Source: Paenibacillus sp. SY21-1 (lineage in GTDB: Bacteria > Bacillota > Bacilli > Paenibacillales > Paenibacillaceae). Taken from it: a stretch of DNA of 64,000 nucleotides. Location of the stretch: the NCBI RefSeq assembly GCF_005222705.1, contig NZ_STGF01000001.1, positions 186,001 through 250,000 on the forward strand. Direction: 5' to 3'. Shown one piece after another: positions 24,712 through 33,247 of this stretch (the first letter of the stretch is position 1; every line of letters begins with the position of its first letter). A program made the translations under genes and the position numbers. A model generated the notes under the pieces. It made no database searches and was not told the origin of the DNA. It saw only the letters and a list, made by a program, of their open reading frames with translations.

Positions 24712-24921
24712 TTCGTGATTGCACAGGGGGGAGCATAACGATTGGCGGGCCCCTAAATCAGCCTATTCACGCCGCAATCAACGGAGTGCCGCCAAATTCA
24801 GGAGCCCGACTGCATGATGTGATGCAACTGCAACAAAGTACTGCCCATCACATCAAACTCTTTTTCACGATAGCCGACTATCGTTTGTATGTGAAATGCT
24901 TTCTTTTATAATAGTTATGCA
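24712..24921. other. Intergenic stretch with two inverted repeats
   Basis: GATGTGATG and CATCACATC form an inverted repeat with a 21-nt loop (about 24818-24856). ACGATAG/CTATCGT (24868-24885) makes a tight hairpin followed on the minus strand by GAAAAAG; it may end the DUF2252 transcript. The frame seen on the plus strand here has no start signal. Confidence 0.4.
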
Positions 24922-26265
24922 TTATTCCGATTTCTGCTTTCTTCCTTCCAGCCATTCTCCGAACAAAAGATAATCCTGCTCTACCTGCCCCGCATAAGAT
25001 ATGGCCCACTGCGCAATGGAGGAGCTAAACGATTCCTCGTCATCTCCCATCGCCTTCGCGATCTCGACTTCGCTATGATAGCCCAGTATGCCATTCTCTA
25101 CATCGGCGTCAGCGCGGGCATGCATCTTGGCGGAGAGGCGGCCCATGGTTTCGGTAACGGTCAGCAAGTCGCCGATCGTCGTCAGCTTTTCAAGCTTGAG
25201 CCTGCTTTTGAATGGCGAGCGTTCGCGCACATAGAAATGCCGGTCGCCAAACGACAGCCAGCCCAAATACGGATCGGCTTCATGATGCATCGCTCGCTGC
25301 GTCATCGTAACACGCTTGCCTTGATGCTCGTATTCGGCCCAAAAACGGTCATCGTAAGGCATAAAGTAGGCCGGAACCGCAACCCTCACTTCCTTAACCT
25401 CCAGAACGATGTCATCCTCGCTCTCCTGCTCCGCTCCACCTTCTATGAGAACATAGAACCGGTCAAGTCCAATCGATGCCGTTCCGGAGCCATGCTTGAC
25501 CGCTATATCCTTGATTGCGAAATAGGCAGGATCGTCTTTGTGCGGATGGTCCAGAGACGCCAAATACTGCGGCCAAGCCGCCAGCAGCGCCTCCTTCTCC
25601 TCCTCGGTCGGCTCAACGATTTCATCTGTGTGGGCAAATTTGCGATGATCCTGCACAAGCGAGGTCACTTTTTCCAAAAAATGCTGTTCCTTGCGAGCCT
25701 GCAGCTTCTTGAGCAGCTTTTTCACCGGCCCCCGCGCCTGCTCGCTATTCATCGTATATGTGCCCGGATCGTCCTTTCCTTTCACAAAGCGGCGGATCTG
25801 CTTGGAATAGGCCTGCAAATAGGCTTCAATCGCCTCCACCTGACGATTGACAGGAAGCTCCTTGAGTCTGCATACAAGCGCAATACTTACGGACATACGC
25901 AGCAGATCGTAGAGGTACGAGCCAAGATAGCCTTCGTCAAAATCGTTTACGTCATACACCAGCTCGCCTTGCTCATTGCGAAAAGCGCCAAAATTCTCGA
26001 AATGCAAATCTCCTTGAATCCATGTCGGTCGATCCTCGGGCGTATGATAGGCAAACCACTCGCGGGCGATATCAAAATAAAACAAATAAGCGCTGCCGCG
26101 AAAAAACGAAAACGGAGTCGCTCCCATCTTCGCGTATTTCTCGGCGCGCTTGCTATTGTCGAGCAGCATGATCTTTTGGTCAAATTCTTGAAAAATGGCG
26201 GATAACGTCCGCTTTCTAAGCTTATTCTGGGTGAGCTTTACTCTTTCGGTCAACTTGGCATCCAT
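24922..26265 (-). CDS. DUF2252 family protein (kinase-like fold)
   Basis: 447 residues. Typical DUF2252 motifs are WIQGDLHFENFG at about 102-113, resembling the catalytic loop of aminoglycoside-kinase-like enzymes, and VYDVNDFDEGYLGSYLYDLLR at about 122-142, resembling the metal-binding loop; LSFGDRHFYVRE follows later. The family's substrate is not established. It is cytoplasmic, with no membrane segment. It starts 16 bp after the CcdC gene stop on the same strand and probably shares its mRNA with ccdC and the response regulator upstream. The start is ATG 26265, with AGGGGGAAAGG upstream. Confidence 0.9.
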   Translation of the reverse strand: MDAKLTERVKLTQNKLRKRTLSAIFQEFDQKIMLLDNSKRAEKYAKMGATPFSFFRGSAYLFYFDIAREWFAYHTPEDRPTWIQGDLHFENFGAFRNEQGELVYDVNDFDEGYLGSYLYDLLRMSVSIALVCRLKELPVNRQVEAIEAYLQAYSKQIRRFVKGKDDPGTYTMNSEQARGPVKKLLKKLQARKEQHFLEKVTSLVQDHRKFAHTDEIVEPTEEEKEALLAAWPQYLASLDHPHKDDPAYFAIKDIAVKHGSGTASIGLDRFYVLIEGGAEQESEDDIVLEVKEVRVAVPAYFMPYDDRFWAEYEHQGKRVTMTQRAMHHEADPYLGWLSFGDRHFYVRERSPFKSRLKLEKLTTIGDLLTVTETMGRLSAKMHARADADVENGILGYHSEVEIAKAMGDDEESFSSSIAQWAISYAGQVEQDYLLFGEWLEGRKQKSE

Positions 26266-26281
26266 GGCCTTTCCCCCTAAG

Positions 26282-26761
26282 CTAATTGTTCATCCTTTGC
26301 AGTCTCAAGTAATCGCTCACCATTGCCAGCCGCCATGGGATAATCATGCCGAATGCAACCAGATAGAAAATCGCCCCGGTCTGAACGATCGACATATATT
26401 GCTCTACAACGGTGTGCAGCGACAATCTGATCGAGAACATAATGACCAAAATGGCTATAAACGCTTTCGACTGCCTTACATATATATCCTCTTTGACCTT
26501 CTCAAGCCTTGTCGTTACGACAAGCGGAAAAGAAAATACGAGCATGCCCGTTCCTAGAGCGCTTAATCCCCAGCTCCAGGGAATATGGGCAGCAGGGAAG
26601 GCGAACATGATAAACCCCGTCGCCATGCCGAGCGGCGGAGCGATCAGCTTGCGCAGGCTTGTCGGGCGCTTCCCGGCCCGCAGCCGCAGAAAGATTAAAG
26701 CGGAGAATGCAAGCAGCGACATGATAATCGCCGCCGCCTGAATCGTTTTGGTTGCCAGCAC
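26282..26761 (-). CDS. ccdC: CcdC-family membrane protein
   Basis: 159 residues, matching the family length. About five hydrophobic helices (IIMSLLAFSALIFL, LGMATGFIMFAFPAAHI, ALGTGMLVFSFPLVV, FIAILVIMFSIRLSL, IFYLVAFGMIIPWRLAM) with the conserved MFSIRLSLHTVVEQY segment. CcdC is linked to cytochrome c maturation genes in Bacillus but its own biochemical role is not settled. It sits 17 bp downstream of the response regulator and 16 bp upstream of the DUF2252 gene in one direction. GAGGAT precedes the start. Confidence 0.85.
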   Translation of the reverse strand: MLATKTIQAAAIIMSLLAFSALIFLRLRAGKRPTSLRKLIAPPLGMATGFIMFAFPAAHIPWSWGLSALGTGMLVFSFPLVVTTRLEKVKEDIYVRQSKAFIAILVIMFSIRLSLHTVVEQYMSIVQTGAIFYLVAFGMIIPWRLAMVSDYLRLQRMNN

Positions 26762-26778
26762 TGCTCATCCTCCCTCAA

Positions 26779-27597
26779 TTAATCCGCCAGCCGGTAGCCC
26801 GCTCCTCGCACAGTGACGATATAACGCGGCGACGTAGCGTTGTCCCCGAGCTTCCTGCGCAGGCTCTTGATATGTGCATCAACCAAATTGCTGCCCCCGA
26901 AGAAATCCAGCCCCCAAACGGCATGAAGCAGAGCTTCCCGCGACAGCACCGAGCCGTCGGAGCCCATAAAATAAAGCAGCAGCTCATATTCGGTTTTGGT
27001 CAGCTCCGCCCGGCGCCCGTCCTGATCTACGGTCATCTTGCGAACGTCAATCCGAATATCCTTGAATTGCCGAATATCCCCCGCCTGCTCCACCTGCACC
27101 GGCGGCCGTCCTTCCAGCATTCGATTGATCAAGACGAGCGCCTCCTCGGGGTGCGCGGGCCATAGCAGCGCTTCGGCATGAGACAAATCAGCCGCTTCAA
27201 AGCTTGGCTGCGATTGAACGTTCATCAGCACCAATAGCGGGACATCATGCCGTTTGGCGGCAGCAAACACATCCGCGCCGGCCAGTATGGCATCCGATTC
27301 CTGCTCTTGCACGACCGGAATAGCATCATAGACCAGCAGCTCCGGCTGGAGGCTGTGAAGCATGCCGGGATTGTAGTCATGCAAGGAGAAAACGTCGTAG
27401 CATTGGGCCGACAAGGCGACAAGCAGGCTTTTAACCCGCTCGGGCAGTGGGCTGATAATCATGATACGCTGCGTGAGCGCGCATAACATGCCGTTTGGCA
27501 AAGGCTCGCCCCCAGACGAAGCCCGCTCTTCCGGCCGCGCCTGAAGCGGCTCCGTTATGCTCTGCAGCTGCGGCGTCAAGTTCGTTTCCTTACTCAC
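26779..27597 (-). CDS. OmpR-type response regulator with degenerate receiver
   Basis: 272 residues starting with GTG at 27597 (AGAAGGATG upstream). After a 40-residue variable head comes a receiver-like domain in which the usual acidic pair is replaced (IMIISPLPE) while an aspartate remains at the phosphorylation strand (PELLVYDAIP). The C-terminal 95 residues are an intact winged helix (LTKTEYELLLYFMGSDGSVLSREALLHAVWG, SLRRKLGDNATSPRYIVTVRGAGYRL). No histidine kinase gene is adjacent. DNA binding may therefore be controlled without phosphorylation. It heads an apparent operon with ccdC and the DUF2252 gene. Confidence 0.88.
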   Translation of the reverse strand: MSKETNLTPQLQSITEPLQARPEERASSGGEPLPNGMLCALTQRIMIISPLPERVKSLLVALSAQCYDVFSLHDYNPGMLHSLQPELLVYDAIPVVQEQESDAILAGADVFAAAKRHDVPLLVLMNVQSQPSFEAADLSHAEALLWPAHPEEALVLINRMLEGRPPVQVEQAGDIRQFKDIRIDVRKMTVDQDGRRAELTKTEYELLLYFMGSDGSVLSREALLHAVWGLDFFGGSNLVDAHIKSLRRKLGDNATSPRYIVTVRGAGYRLAD

Positions 27598-27711
27598 CCA
27601 ACATCATCCTTCTAATCGGTATCTGCTTTTAAGACAAGTATAAGTTTTCAGGCTGTAGCGGTCAATTTTTGCAAGTACAATATTTTTTGTCGAAATTAAA
27701 TAGTCTGAATA

Positions 27712-28033
27712 TTTACAAAATTAAAACAATGGTGTATACTAGGCACATACCTAACGAGAGGGGATAGTCCATTGGAGAATGTTAGCGAAGCATGTCCAAG
27801 GAACTCGGGAAGGAGAGCCTATTAAAGCGAAGCGGACATGTGGGACCTCAAACGAACCGTCATCCAGTCGTTAACGTAGTGGTTACAGCCAGCATTGGCC
27901 GATAAACCGGATTACTTACAGATTGCAGAAGTGCATGAATAGAAATGGAGCGATTAAATAAATTGAATAGTTGTGAGCCAAGCACGTGAAGGGCTTCCGG
28001 TTATCGTCGATAAGCGGAAGCCCTTCTTACGTG
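27712..28033 (+). ncRNA. Possible orphan small RNA
   Basis: A good promoter (-35 TTTACA 27712-27717, 17-bp spacer, -10 TATACT 27735-27740) reads toward a strong hairpin at 27988-28026. The 250-nt interval contains a 7-bp stem CATGTCC/GGACATG (27791-27841) and a 31-codon frame from ATG 27779 whose only Shine-Dalgarno-like run, GAGAGGGG, is 15 nt away. The next gene is on the other strand, so this is not an obvious leader. I recognise no known RNA family. Confidence 0.4.
27988..28026. terminator. Strong hairpin between the small-RNA interval and cls
   Basis: GAAGGGCTTCCG pairs with CGGAAGCCCTTC over 12 bp, with an inner TTATC/GATAA stem. There is no long T tract; it could stop transcripts from both sides. 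Confidence 0.6.
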
Positions 28034-28045
28034 TGTTTCGCGTGT

Positions 28046-29494
28046 TTATAGAATCGGACTTAGCAGCCGTGAAATGGATTCCTTGAATCGGTTCCATAAC
28101 GGCCTTGCTTCATACAGGTCTCTGGTCAGCAGCTTGCTGTGCTCCGCATCCGCCTCGAAAATGCGCTGCAGTCTTTCCGCCGTCTGCGTGTCGTAGATAA
28201 AAGCATTCATCTCAAAGTTTAGCTTAAAGCTGCGAATATCCAGATTAGCCGTTCCTACGGAAGCCACCTTGCCGTCTACGATCAGTGTTTTTGCATGCAG
28301 GAAGCCTTTTTCATACAGGTAGCATTTCACGCCGTTCGACAAAAGCTCGCCCAGATAGGAATGAGTCGCCCAATAGACAAAAAAATGGTCCGGCTTGCTG
28401 GGCAGCATTATCCGTACATCTACCCCCGATAACGCAGCGATTTTAAGCGCCGTCATCAGGCTCTCATCCGGCACGAAGTACGGGGTTTGCATGCAGATCG
28501 TCTTTTTCGCCGCATAAATCATTTTAATGTAGCCGTTTTTGATCTGCTGGTACTCGGAGTCCGGTCCGCTCGCCACAAGTTGCATGCCGATTGATCCCGT
28601 CTCTTCGCTGAGAATCGGAAAGTAACGTTCATTCACCTGTATTTTGCCCGCCACCGCCAAATTCCAGTCCATCATAAACTGCGCCTGCATTTGCAGCACG
28701 GCGTTGCCTCTTACCCGCAAATGCGTATCTCGCCATTCTCCGAAATGCTCGTTCAGCCCAAGGTACTCGTCCCCGATGTTGAAGCCGCCGATATACCCGA
28801 TTTTCCCGTCAACGATAACAAGCTTGCGATGATTGCGGTAATTAATCTTCAAATTCAGGTACGGTATGCGCGAAGGGAAAAATGCCGCCTCCTGCCCGCC
28901 TGCATCCAGCAGCTCTTGGAAAAACTTGCGCGTCAGAGCAAGGCTGCCGATGTGGTCATACAAAAACTTGACCTCCACGCCCGCGGCAGCCTTGGCGGCA
29001 AGCGCCTTGACCAGCCTGCGCCCAAGCTCGTCGTCGCGCACGATGTAATAGACCAAATGAATATGATGTTCTGCGGCCTCGATGTCGCGCAGCAGCGCAT
29101 CGAATTTATCGTCTCCTTCTATAAATATGTCGATGGCATTGTTGTCCGTGTACAGCGCATAGCTTGTTTTGAGGCTCATATAAATCAAATCCGAGTAACC
29201 CGCCATATCCCGATCCTTAAACTCGATTTCGCCATCCAGCAGCTGCCGCTTCTGGCGCTCGACCGTATACTCGACAAGCTTCTGGCTGTCACCGAGCAGC
29301 TTGAACAGCTTGCGTTTGCGCATTTTCTGCCCAAGAATCAAATAAAGGACAAACCCGATAACCGGTATAAAAAAGAGCACCATCACCCAGGCCCACGTCG
29401 TGCTGGCGTTTCGGCGTTCCAGAAAAATAACGGCTATCGCCAGAAATATGTTCAAAAGCGTAATGAGGGCGTAAACATTTTGCAAAATCGCCAT
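28046..29494 (-). CDS. cls: Cardiolipin synthase
   Basis: 482 residues, standard length. Two N-terminal membrane helices (about 5-25 and 36-56) followed by two phospholipase D domains with HKD motifs: HRKLVIVDGK (about 220) and HAKTLIVDGK (about 399), each followed by GGFNIGDEY or GTANLDIRSF. It joins two phosphatidylglycerol molecules to make cardiolipin at the cytoplasmic membrane. GAGGTG lies 10 nt upstream of ATG 29494. It is divergent from dgt. In this group of bacteria there are often several cls copies; which one this is cannot be told. Confidence 0.95.
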   Translation of the reverse strand: MAILQNVYALITLLNIFLAIAVIFLERRNASTTWAWVMVLFFIPVIGFVLYLILGQKMRKRKLFKLLGDSQKLVEYTVERQKRQLLDGEIEFKDRDMAGYSDLIYMSLKTSYALYTDNNAIDIFIEGDDKFDALLRDIEAAEHHIHLVYYIVRDDELGRRLVKALAAKAAAGVEVKFLYDHIGSLALTRKFFQELLDAGGQEAAFFPSRIPYLNLKINYRNHRKLVIVDGKIGYIGGFNIGDEYLGLNEHFGEWRDTHLRVRGNAVLQMQAQFMMDWNLAVAGKIQVNERYFPILSEETGSIGMQLVASGPDSEYQQIKNGYIKMIYAAKKTICMQTPYFVPDESLMTALKIAALSGVDVRIMLPSKPDHFFVYWATHSYLGELLSNGVKCYLYEKGFLHAKTLIVDGKVASVGTANLDIRSFKLNFEMNAFIYDTQTAERLQRIFEADAEHSKLLTRDLYEARPLWNRFKESISRLLSPIL

Positions 29495-29621
29495 GCGTCG
29501 ATAACACCTCAGTCTCTACTTCAGTTAATGCGATCATACTCTATTGGACGAGGTATGTTCAAGCTTGAAAGTATGCTATGATTTTTACAAACTTAGGGCA
29601 AACGGCAATGGAGGAAAAAGA

Positions 29622-30938
29622 ATGGACATAAGAAAGCAAAGACTCGATGAGAAAACACAGGGCACCTTCAGCGAGGAGCGGGATGAATATGAACGGGATT
29701 ACGCCAGGCTTATTCAGTCTCCCGCCTTTCGGCGCCTGCAGGGCAAGTCGCAGGTGTTCGGCGCCGGCTCGGGCGATTATTACCGGACAAGGCTGACGCA
29801 TTCCCTTGAGGTGTCCCAAATCGCGCGCGAGGTGGCACGCAGGCTGAACAAACAATATCCGTTCCTGGGACGCAAGGAGCATCCCGGCCTCATGCTCGAT
29901 CCCGCTGTCGTTGAAATCGCCGCGCTCGCGCATGATCTTGGCCACCCCCCTTTCGGCCATAAAGGCGAAGAGGTGCTGAACGATCTCCTGATGAAGGAGC
30001 ACGGCATTCCTTACGAGGGCAATGCGCAAAACTTCCGTATCCTCATGTTTCTGGAGAAACGGGCAGGGAGCGGGAGCGGCCTGGATTTAACGGCGGCTGT
30101 GCTGCTTGCCGTGAACAAATATCCGTTCGGACTGGATGAGCCGGCCCGGCTAAAGGGCTTGTATACGACCGAGTGGGGAGATATTTCGCATCTGCGCAGG
30201 CAATGGAAGATGCCTATAGGCTGTTCCACTCTGGAAGCGCAGCTGATGGACTTATGCGACGACATTGCCTATTCGACGCATGATATTGAAGACGGCATTC
30301 GCGCGGGTAAAATTCAGATGAATCGTTCCTTCTTTGAGGATTCGCGGTTAATCAACCATCTTGTGCAGGAAATCGTCGATGACAAGGGCAACTCTGCGGT
30401 CGGCTGGGGAGAGGTGGACATTCCGGCGATGGTCAAGCGGGTGCTGGCCTCGTATTTGGAGCAATGGGAGGCGCTGTATGCGGGCTGCGAGCGGGAATCC
30501 TCGCGTACGAGGCGGGAAATGAAGGCGCGGTGGGTCAGCATTTTTGCAGGCAAGGTCGGCATTATCGATGATCCTGTCACCGGCTGGAAGAAGGTCACAT
30601 TCGTAGAGGACGGCAAACAGGATATCGACATGCTGCGCACCATGGAAATTTTGAAAAAACTGGCATGGGTAACGCTGATCAAGGACTTCCGCGTGCTGCG
30701 GCTGCAAATGCGCAGCGAGATCATGCTCAGGAGGCTGTGGGACAGCTTTAAGACGCCCGATCATGGGCGCCTTATTATACCGCCGGACTGGATAGAAAAC
30801 TACGAGCAGCACAAAGCCAAATGGAGCTGGCCGCGCTTCGTCGCCGATTACATCTCCGGCATGACCGACGCCTACGCGGAGAAGGTATACGCCGAGCTGT
30901 ACGCCAGCAAATCGGGCTCCATTTATGAAATGGATTAA
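29622..30938 (+). CDS. dgt: Deoxyguanosinetriphosphate triphosphohydrolase-like protein (HD domain)
   Basis: 438 residues from ATG 29622, chosen for GGAGGAAAAAG upstream; the open frame begins 78 bp earlier without such a site. HD-domain motifs: RLTHSLEVSQIAREVA, then LAHDLGHPPFGHKGEE, with the His/His-Asp/Asp metal ligands, and later LMDLCDDIAYSTHDIEDGI. dNTPases of this family cleave dGTP or other dNTPs to the nucleoside and triphosphate in the cytoplasm. The gene is convergent with the nucleoside hydrolase 5 bp away, a neighbour also concerned with nucleosides. Substrate specificity is not visible. Confidence 0.93.
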   Translation: MDIRKQRLDEKTQGTFSEERDEYERDYARLIQSPAFRRLQGKSQVFGAGSGDYYRTRLTHSLEVSQIAREVARRLNKQYPFLGRKEHPGLMLDPAVVEIAALAHDLGHPPFGHKGEEVLNDLLMKEHGIPYEGNAQNFRILMFLEKRAGSGSGLDLTAAVLLAVNKYPFGLDEPARLKGLYTTEWGDISHLRRQWKMPIGCSTLEAQLMDLCDDIAYSTHDIEDGIRAGKIQMNRSFFEDSRLINHLVQEIVDDKGNSAVGWGEVDIPAMVKRVLASYLEQWEALYAGCERESSRTRREMKARWVSIFAGKVGIIDDPVTGWKKVTFVEDGKQDIDMLRTMEILKKLAWVTLIKDFRVLRLQMRSEIMLRRLWDSFKTPDHGRLIIPPDWIENYEQHKAKWSWPRFVADYISGMTDAYAEKVYAELYASKSGSIYEMD

Positions 30939-30943
30939 GCGGA

Positions 30944-31906
30944 TCAGCCTAGCCGGCTGACCGCTCCCGCAGCAAGATTCGTAATATAATCGAAAAAGGC
31001 GTCGCGGTTCACATCGTAAACGAGACTGACCGGACGTCCGCCCTCGATTTCAATAGTCCGTCCTTGGCTTGGCCCGTCCACAATGACGCTGCTATATACC
31101 GTCTCGAACGAAGCCAGCCCCGGATTTCCCAGAACAGCTGTCGTCAGCACATCCCATAGGTAGTAAGTGGAGTTTGTCTCCATATAAACGAGGGGCGGAC
31201 ATGCCGCATAGCACTGGCCTACAAAATCCAGCCCCTCATGCTTGCGAAGGGAAGCCCAGCGGTTGCGCACATCGACAGTCAACGGAACCTTGTTGGTGCT
31301 TTCGAGCGCGACCAGGGTAATCGGTATGCCGCTGTTCCAGACGCGTCCTGCCGCTTCCGGGTCCCAGAACACATTCCACTCCGCCGTCCCGTCATGCTCC
31401 GGCTCCTGCACGTTGCCATTTTCCCTGAACGTGCCGCCCATCCAGACCAGCCGTTCAATTTTTGCTTCCACCTCCGGCGCCTCGTCGAGCGCGCGCGCCA
31501 AATCGGTAAGCGGGCCGGTAAACAGCAGCGTGACCTTCTCCTCCGATGCCCGAAGCTGCTCAATCATATGCTTATGGGCCGGCAAGTCGGCTACAGGCGT
31601 GCGGATTGCGCCCGCCTCATTCAAGATCGGCAGCGCATCAACAAAAAAGGTGTGCATGCGCCACTCTGCCGGAAAAGGATTGCGTCCGCGCGAATTGGAG
31701 CGGGCTACCTGCAGGCCGCCCACCCGGGACGGATGTCCAAAGCGGTCGACGATTTTGCGGCTCGCCTTCTCGCCGGGCTCCAGATAGCCGTCGGCAGGAA
31801 TGACCGATACGCCGATCAGCTCAACATCCTCCATTTGCAGCAGGAGAAACAGGGATACAAGATCATCTACACCCGCATCGTGATTAAAATATACTTTTTT
31901 CGCCAT
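30944..31906 (-). CDS. Nucleoside hydrolase (IUNH family)
   Basis: 320 residues. The N-terminal calcium-binding motif is present in the form FNHDAGVDDL (DxGxDD, residues 10-15), with TGPLTDLARAL and VWMGGTF in the middle and TAEWNVFWDPEAA, which carries further active-site residues. These enzymes cleave the N-glycosidic bond of ribonucleosides to free base and ribose. It is cytoplasmic. The start has no ideal Shine-Dalgarno (AGGAAGTAAGAATTTT upstream). It is convergent with dgt and follows the VanY-type gene in the reverse direction by about 60 bp. The base preference cannot be predicted from what is visible. Confidence 0.92.
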   Translation of the reverse strand: MAKKVYFNHDAGVDDLVSLFLLLQMEDVELIGVSVIPADGYLEPGEKASRKIVDRFGHPSRVGGLQVARSNSRGRNPFPAEWRMHTFFVDALPILNEAGAIRTPVADLPAHKHMIEQLRASEEKVTLLFTGPLTDLARALDEAPEVEAKIERLVWMGGTFRENGNVQEPEHDGTAEWNVFWDPEAAGRVWNSGIPITLVALESTNKVPLTVDVRNRWASLRKHEGLDFVGQCYAACPPLVYMETNSTYYLWDVLTTAVLGNPGLASFETVYSSVIVDGPSQGRTIEIEGGRPVSLVYDVNRDAFFDYITNLAAGAVSRLG

Positions 31907-31966
31907 AAAATTCTTACTTCCTCCTATTTCGTCTTGTATTGGAGTTCACCGTAACCGCGAGGCTAT

Positions 31967-32935
31967 TCAACCTGTAACCTGCACCGCATCAAAATATTCC
32001 TCCAGCGTATCTCCGCTTTCCTGAATATCCTTAGCGATATCCGCGCCTACATAACGTAAATGCCACGGCTCGTATTGATAGCCGGTAATATCTTCTTTGC
32101 CCTTGGGATAACGGATAATAAAGCCGTATTCGAAGGCATGCCCGGCAAGCCACTTCGCTTCCTTCGTGCCGCCGAAGCAGTCGGCCGCCGCGCATTTGCC
32201 GTCGCTGCCGGCAACGTCGATCGCAAGGCCCGTTTCATGCTCGCTCGTACCCGGATAAGCGCTATACGTACGCGCCTTCTCAAGACCGTCGCGCTTTACG
32301 TACCGTTCAAACAACGCCTTTTGCGTGCTGTGGGAGCGATACGCCGATACGCCGGCCAAATAGATGTCATCCTGCTCCGCGCCCGCAAACAGCTGCTCCA
32401 GCGCCTCTGCCGCTTCCTTGCGCAGCTTGCGCTTGTCCACCTTTTCGGTGAAGATAAAACGCACATCGGGATAGACCAGATCGTTGGGGTTGTAATCCTC
32501 CGGCAGCTTGTTCTGCTTGTTGACGAGCGCCGCAATGCTCTCCGGCTGCGCAATAACAGCCATTCCGTTCTCGCTGCCTCCAGCTTGTCCTGCGCCGGAC
32601 GACGGCTTGGAGGTTGGTTCGGCTCCCTGGCCCGAATCGGAGCTGACCGGCTGATCGCCGTCTGACGGTGAGAGGCCCGTTCCGGAATCGCCGGCAGGCT
32701 CCGGAATCGCGCTAGAGTCCGGTTGTGCGGATGGGGCTCCGGGCTGAACCGTCGAATTTCCGCCGCCTTGCCCGGCTTCTCCTGCATGACCTGCCTCCGT
32801 TTGGCCGGAAGGCAGCCAGCCATTTATCATATCGCCAAGCTTGCCCGTATCCTTCGTATAGAAGATCAGCAGCAGCGCCGCCGCCAGCACGACGGCAATG
32901 GAAGCCAGCCCTAGACGACCTCTTTTTCTTTTCAC
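31967..32935 (-). CDS. Membrane-anchored D-alanyl-D-alanine carboxypeptidase (VanY/M15B family)
   Basis: 322 residues. A basic N-terminus and one membrane helix (about 8-25) lead into a long Ser/Gly/Pro-rich linker (about 45-125) and a zinc peptidase domain with SEHETGLAIDV (SxHxxGxAxD) and EPWHLRYVG (ExxHxRxxG). The enzyme trims the terminal D-Ala from peptidoglycan stem peptides outside the membrane. No van cluster is nearby, so this is a cell-wall housekeeping enzyme rather than a glycopeptide-resistance determinant. AGGAGGATGATGGC precedes the ATG. Confidence 0.93.
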   Translation of the reverse strand: MKRKRGRLGLASIAVVLAAALLLIFYTKDTGKLGDMINGWLPSGQTEAGHAGEAGQGGGNSTVQPGAPSAQPDSSAIPEPAGDSGTGLSPSDGDQPVSSDSGQGAEPTSKPSSGAGQAGGSENGMAVIAQPESIAALVNKQNKLPEDYNPNDLVYPDVRFIFTEKVDKRKLRKEAAEALEQLFAGAEQDDIYLAGVSAYRSHSTQKALFERYVKRDGLEKARTYSAYPGTSEHETGLAIDVAGSDGKCAAADCFGGTKEAKWLAGHAFEYGFIIRYPKGKEDITGYQYEPWHLRYVGADIAKDIQESGDTLEEYFDAVQVTG

Positions 32936-33247
32936 GCCATCATCCTCCTGTCGCGCCTATGTTGCCCGTTCATTCATTTACTAGACTACTAAATCCGTGA
33001 TAATGTTTCAATCGGCTAAAATCGGGTTATGACTATCATACGACACGGTTATTTCCCAGGAAAGCGCATACATGAAGGAATGGCAAACGGCTGGACGCAG
33101 AGGTGTCAATTGCCTTTGACATTGAGCCTTATTTAGGAGCATAATGGATATGAATTTACAATATGAATACAAGAACATTCGATATCAGCGGGCTGCCTAA
33201 CCACGAGAGTTAGCCTGTTTTTGTTATGAAAGGAAGGCGAAACTATA
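32936..33247. promoter_or_regulatory. Divergent region with the ltaS promoter
   Basis: On the plus strand TTGACA (33116-33121) and CATAAT (33140-33145) are 18 bp apart, giving a 5' leader of about 95 nt to ltaS. CTAAC/GTTAG (about 33200-33217) followed by GTTTTTG is a weak attenuator-like hairpin in that leader. Confidence 0.5.

Noticed and set aside
24693..24911. A 72-codon plus-strand frame between the peroxidase and DUF2252 genes
   Set aside because: No start signals, and it overlaps the peroxidase promoter and a hairpin.
31967..32935. Vancomycin-resistance determinant (vanY)
   Set aside because: No vanRSHAX genes are present; the domain is common in cell-wall housekeeping enzymes.
33143..33199. 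An 18-codon leader peptide upstream of ltaS
   Set aside because: Its ATG overlaps the predicted -10, so it would lie upstream of the transcript start.
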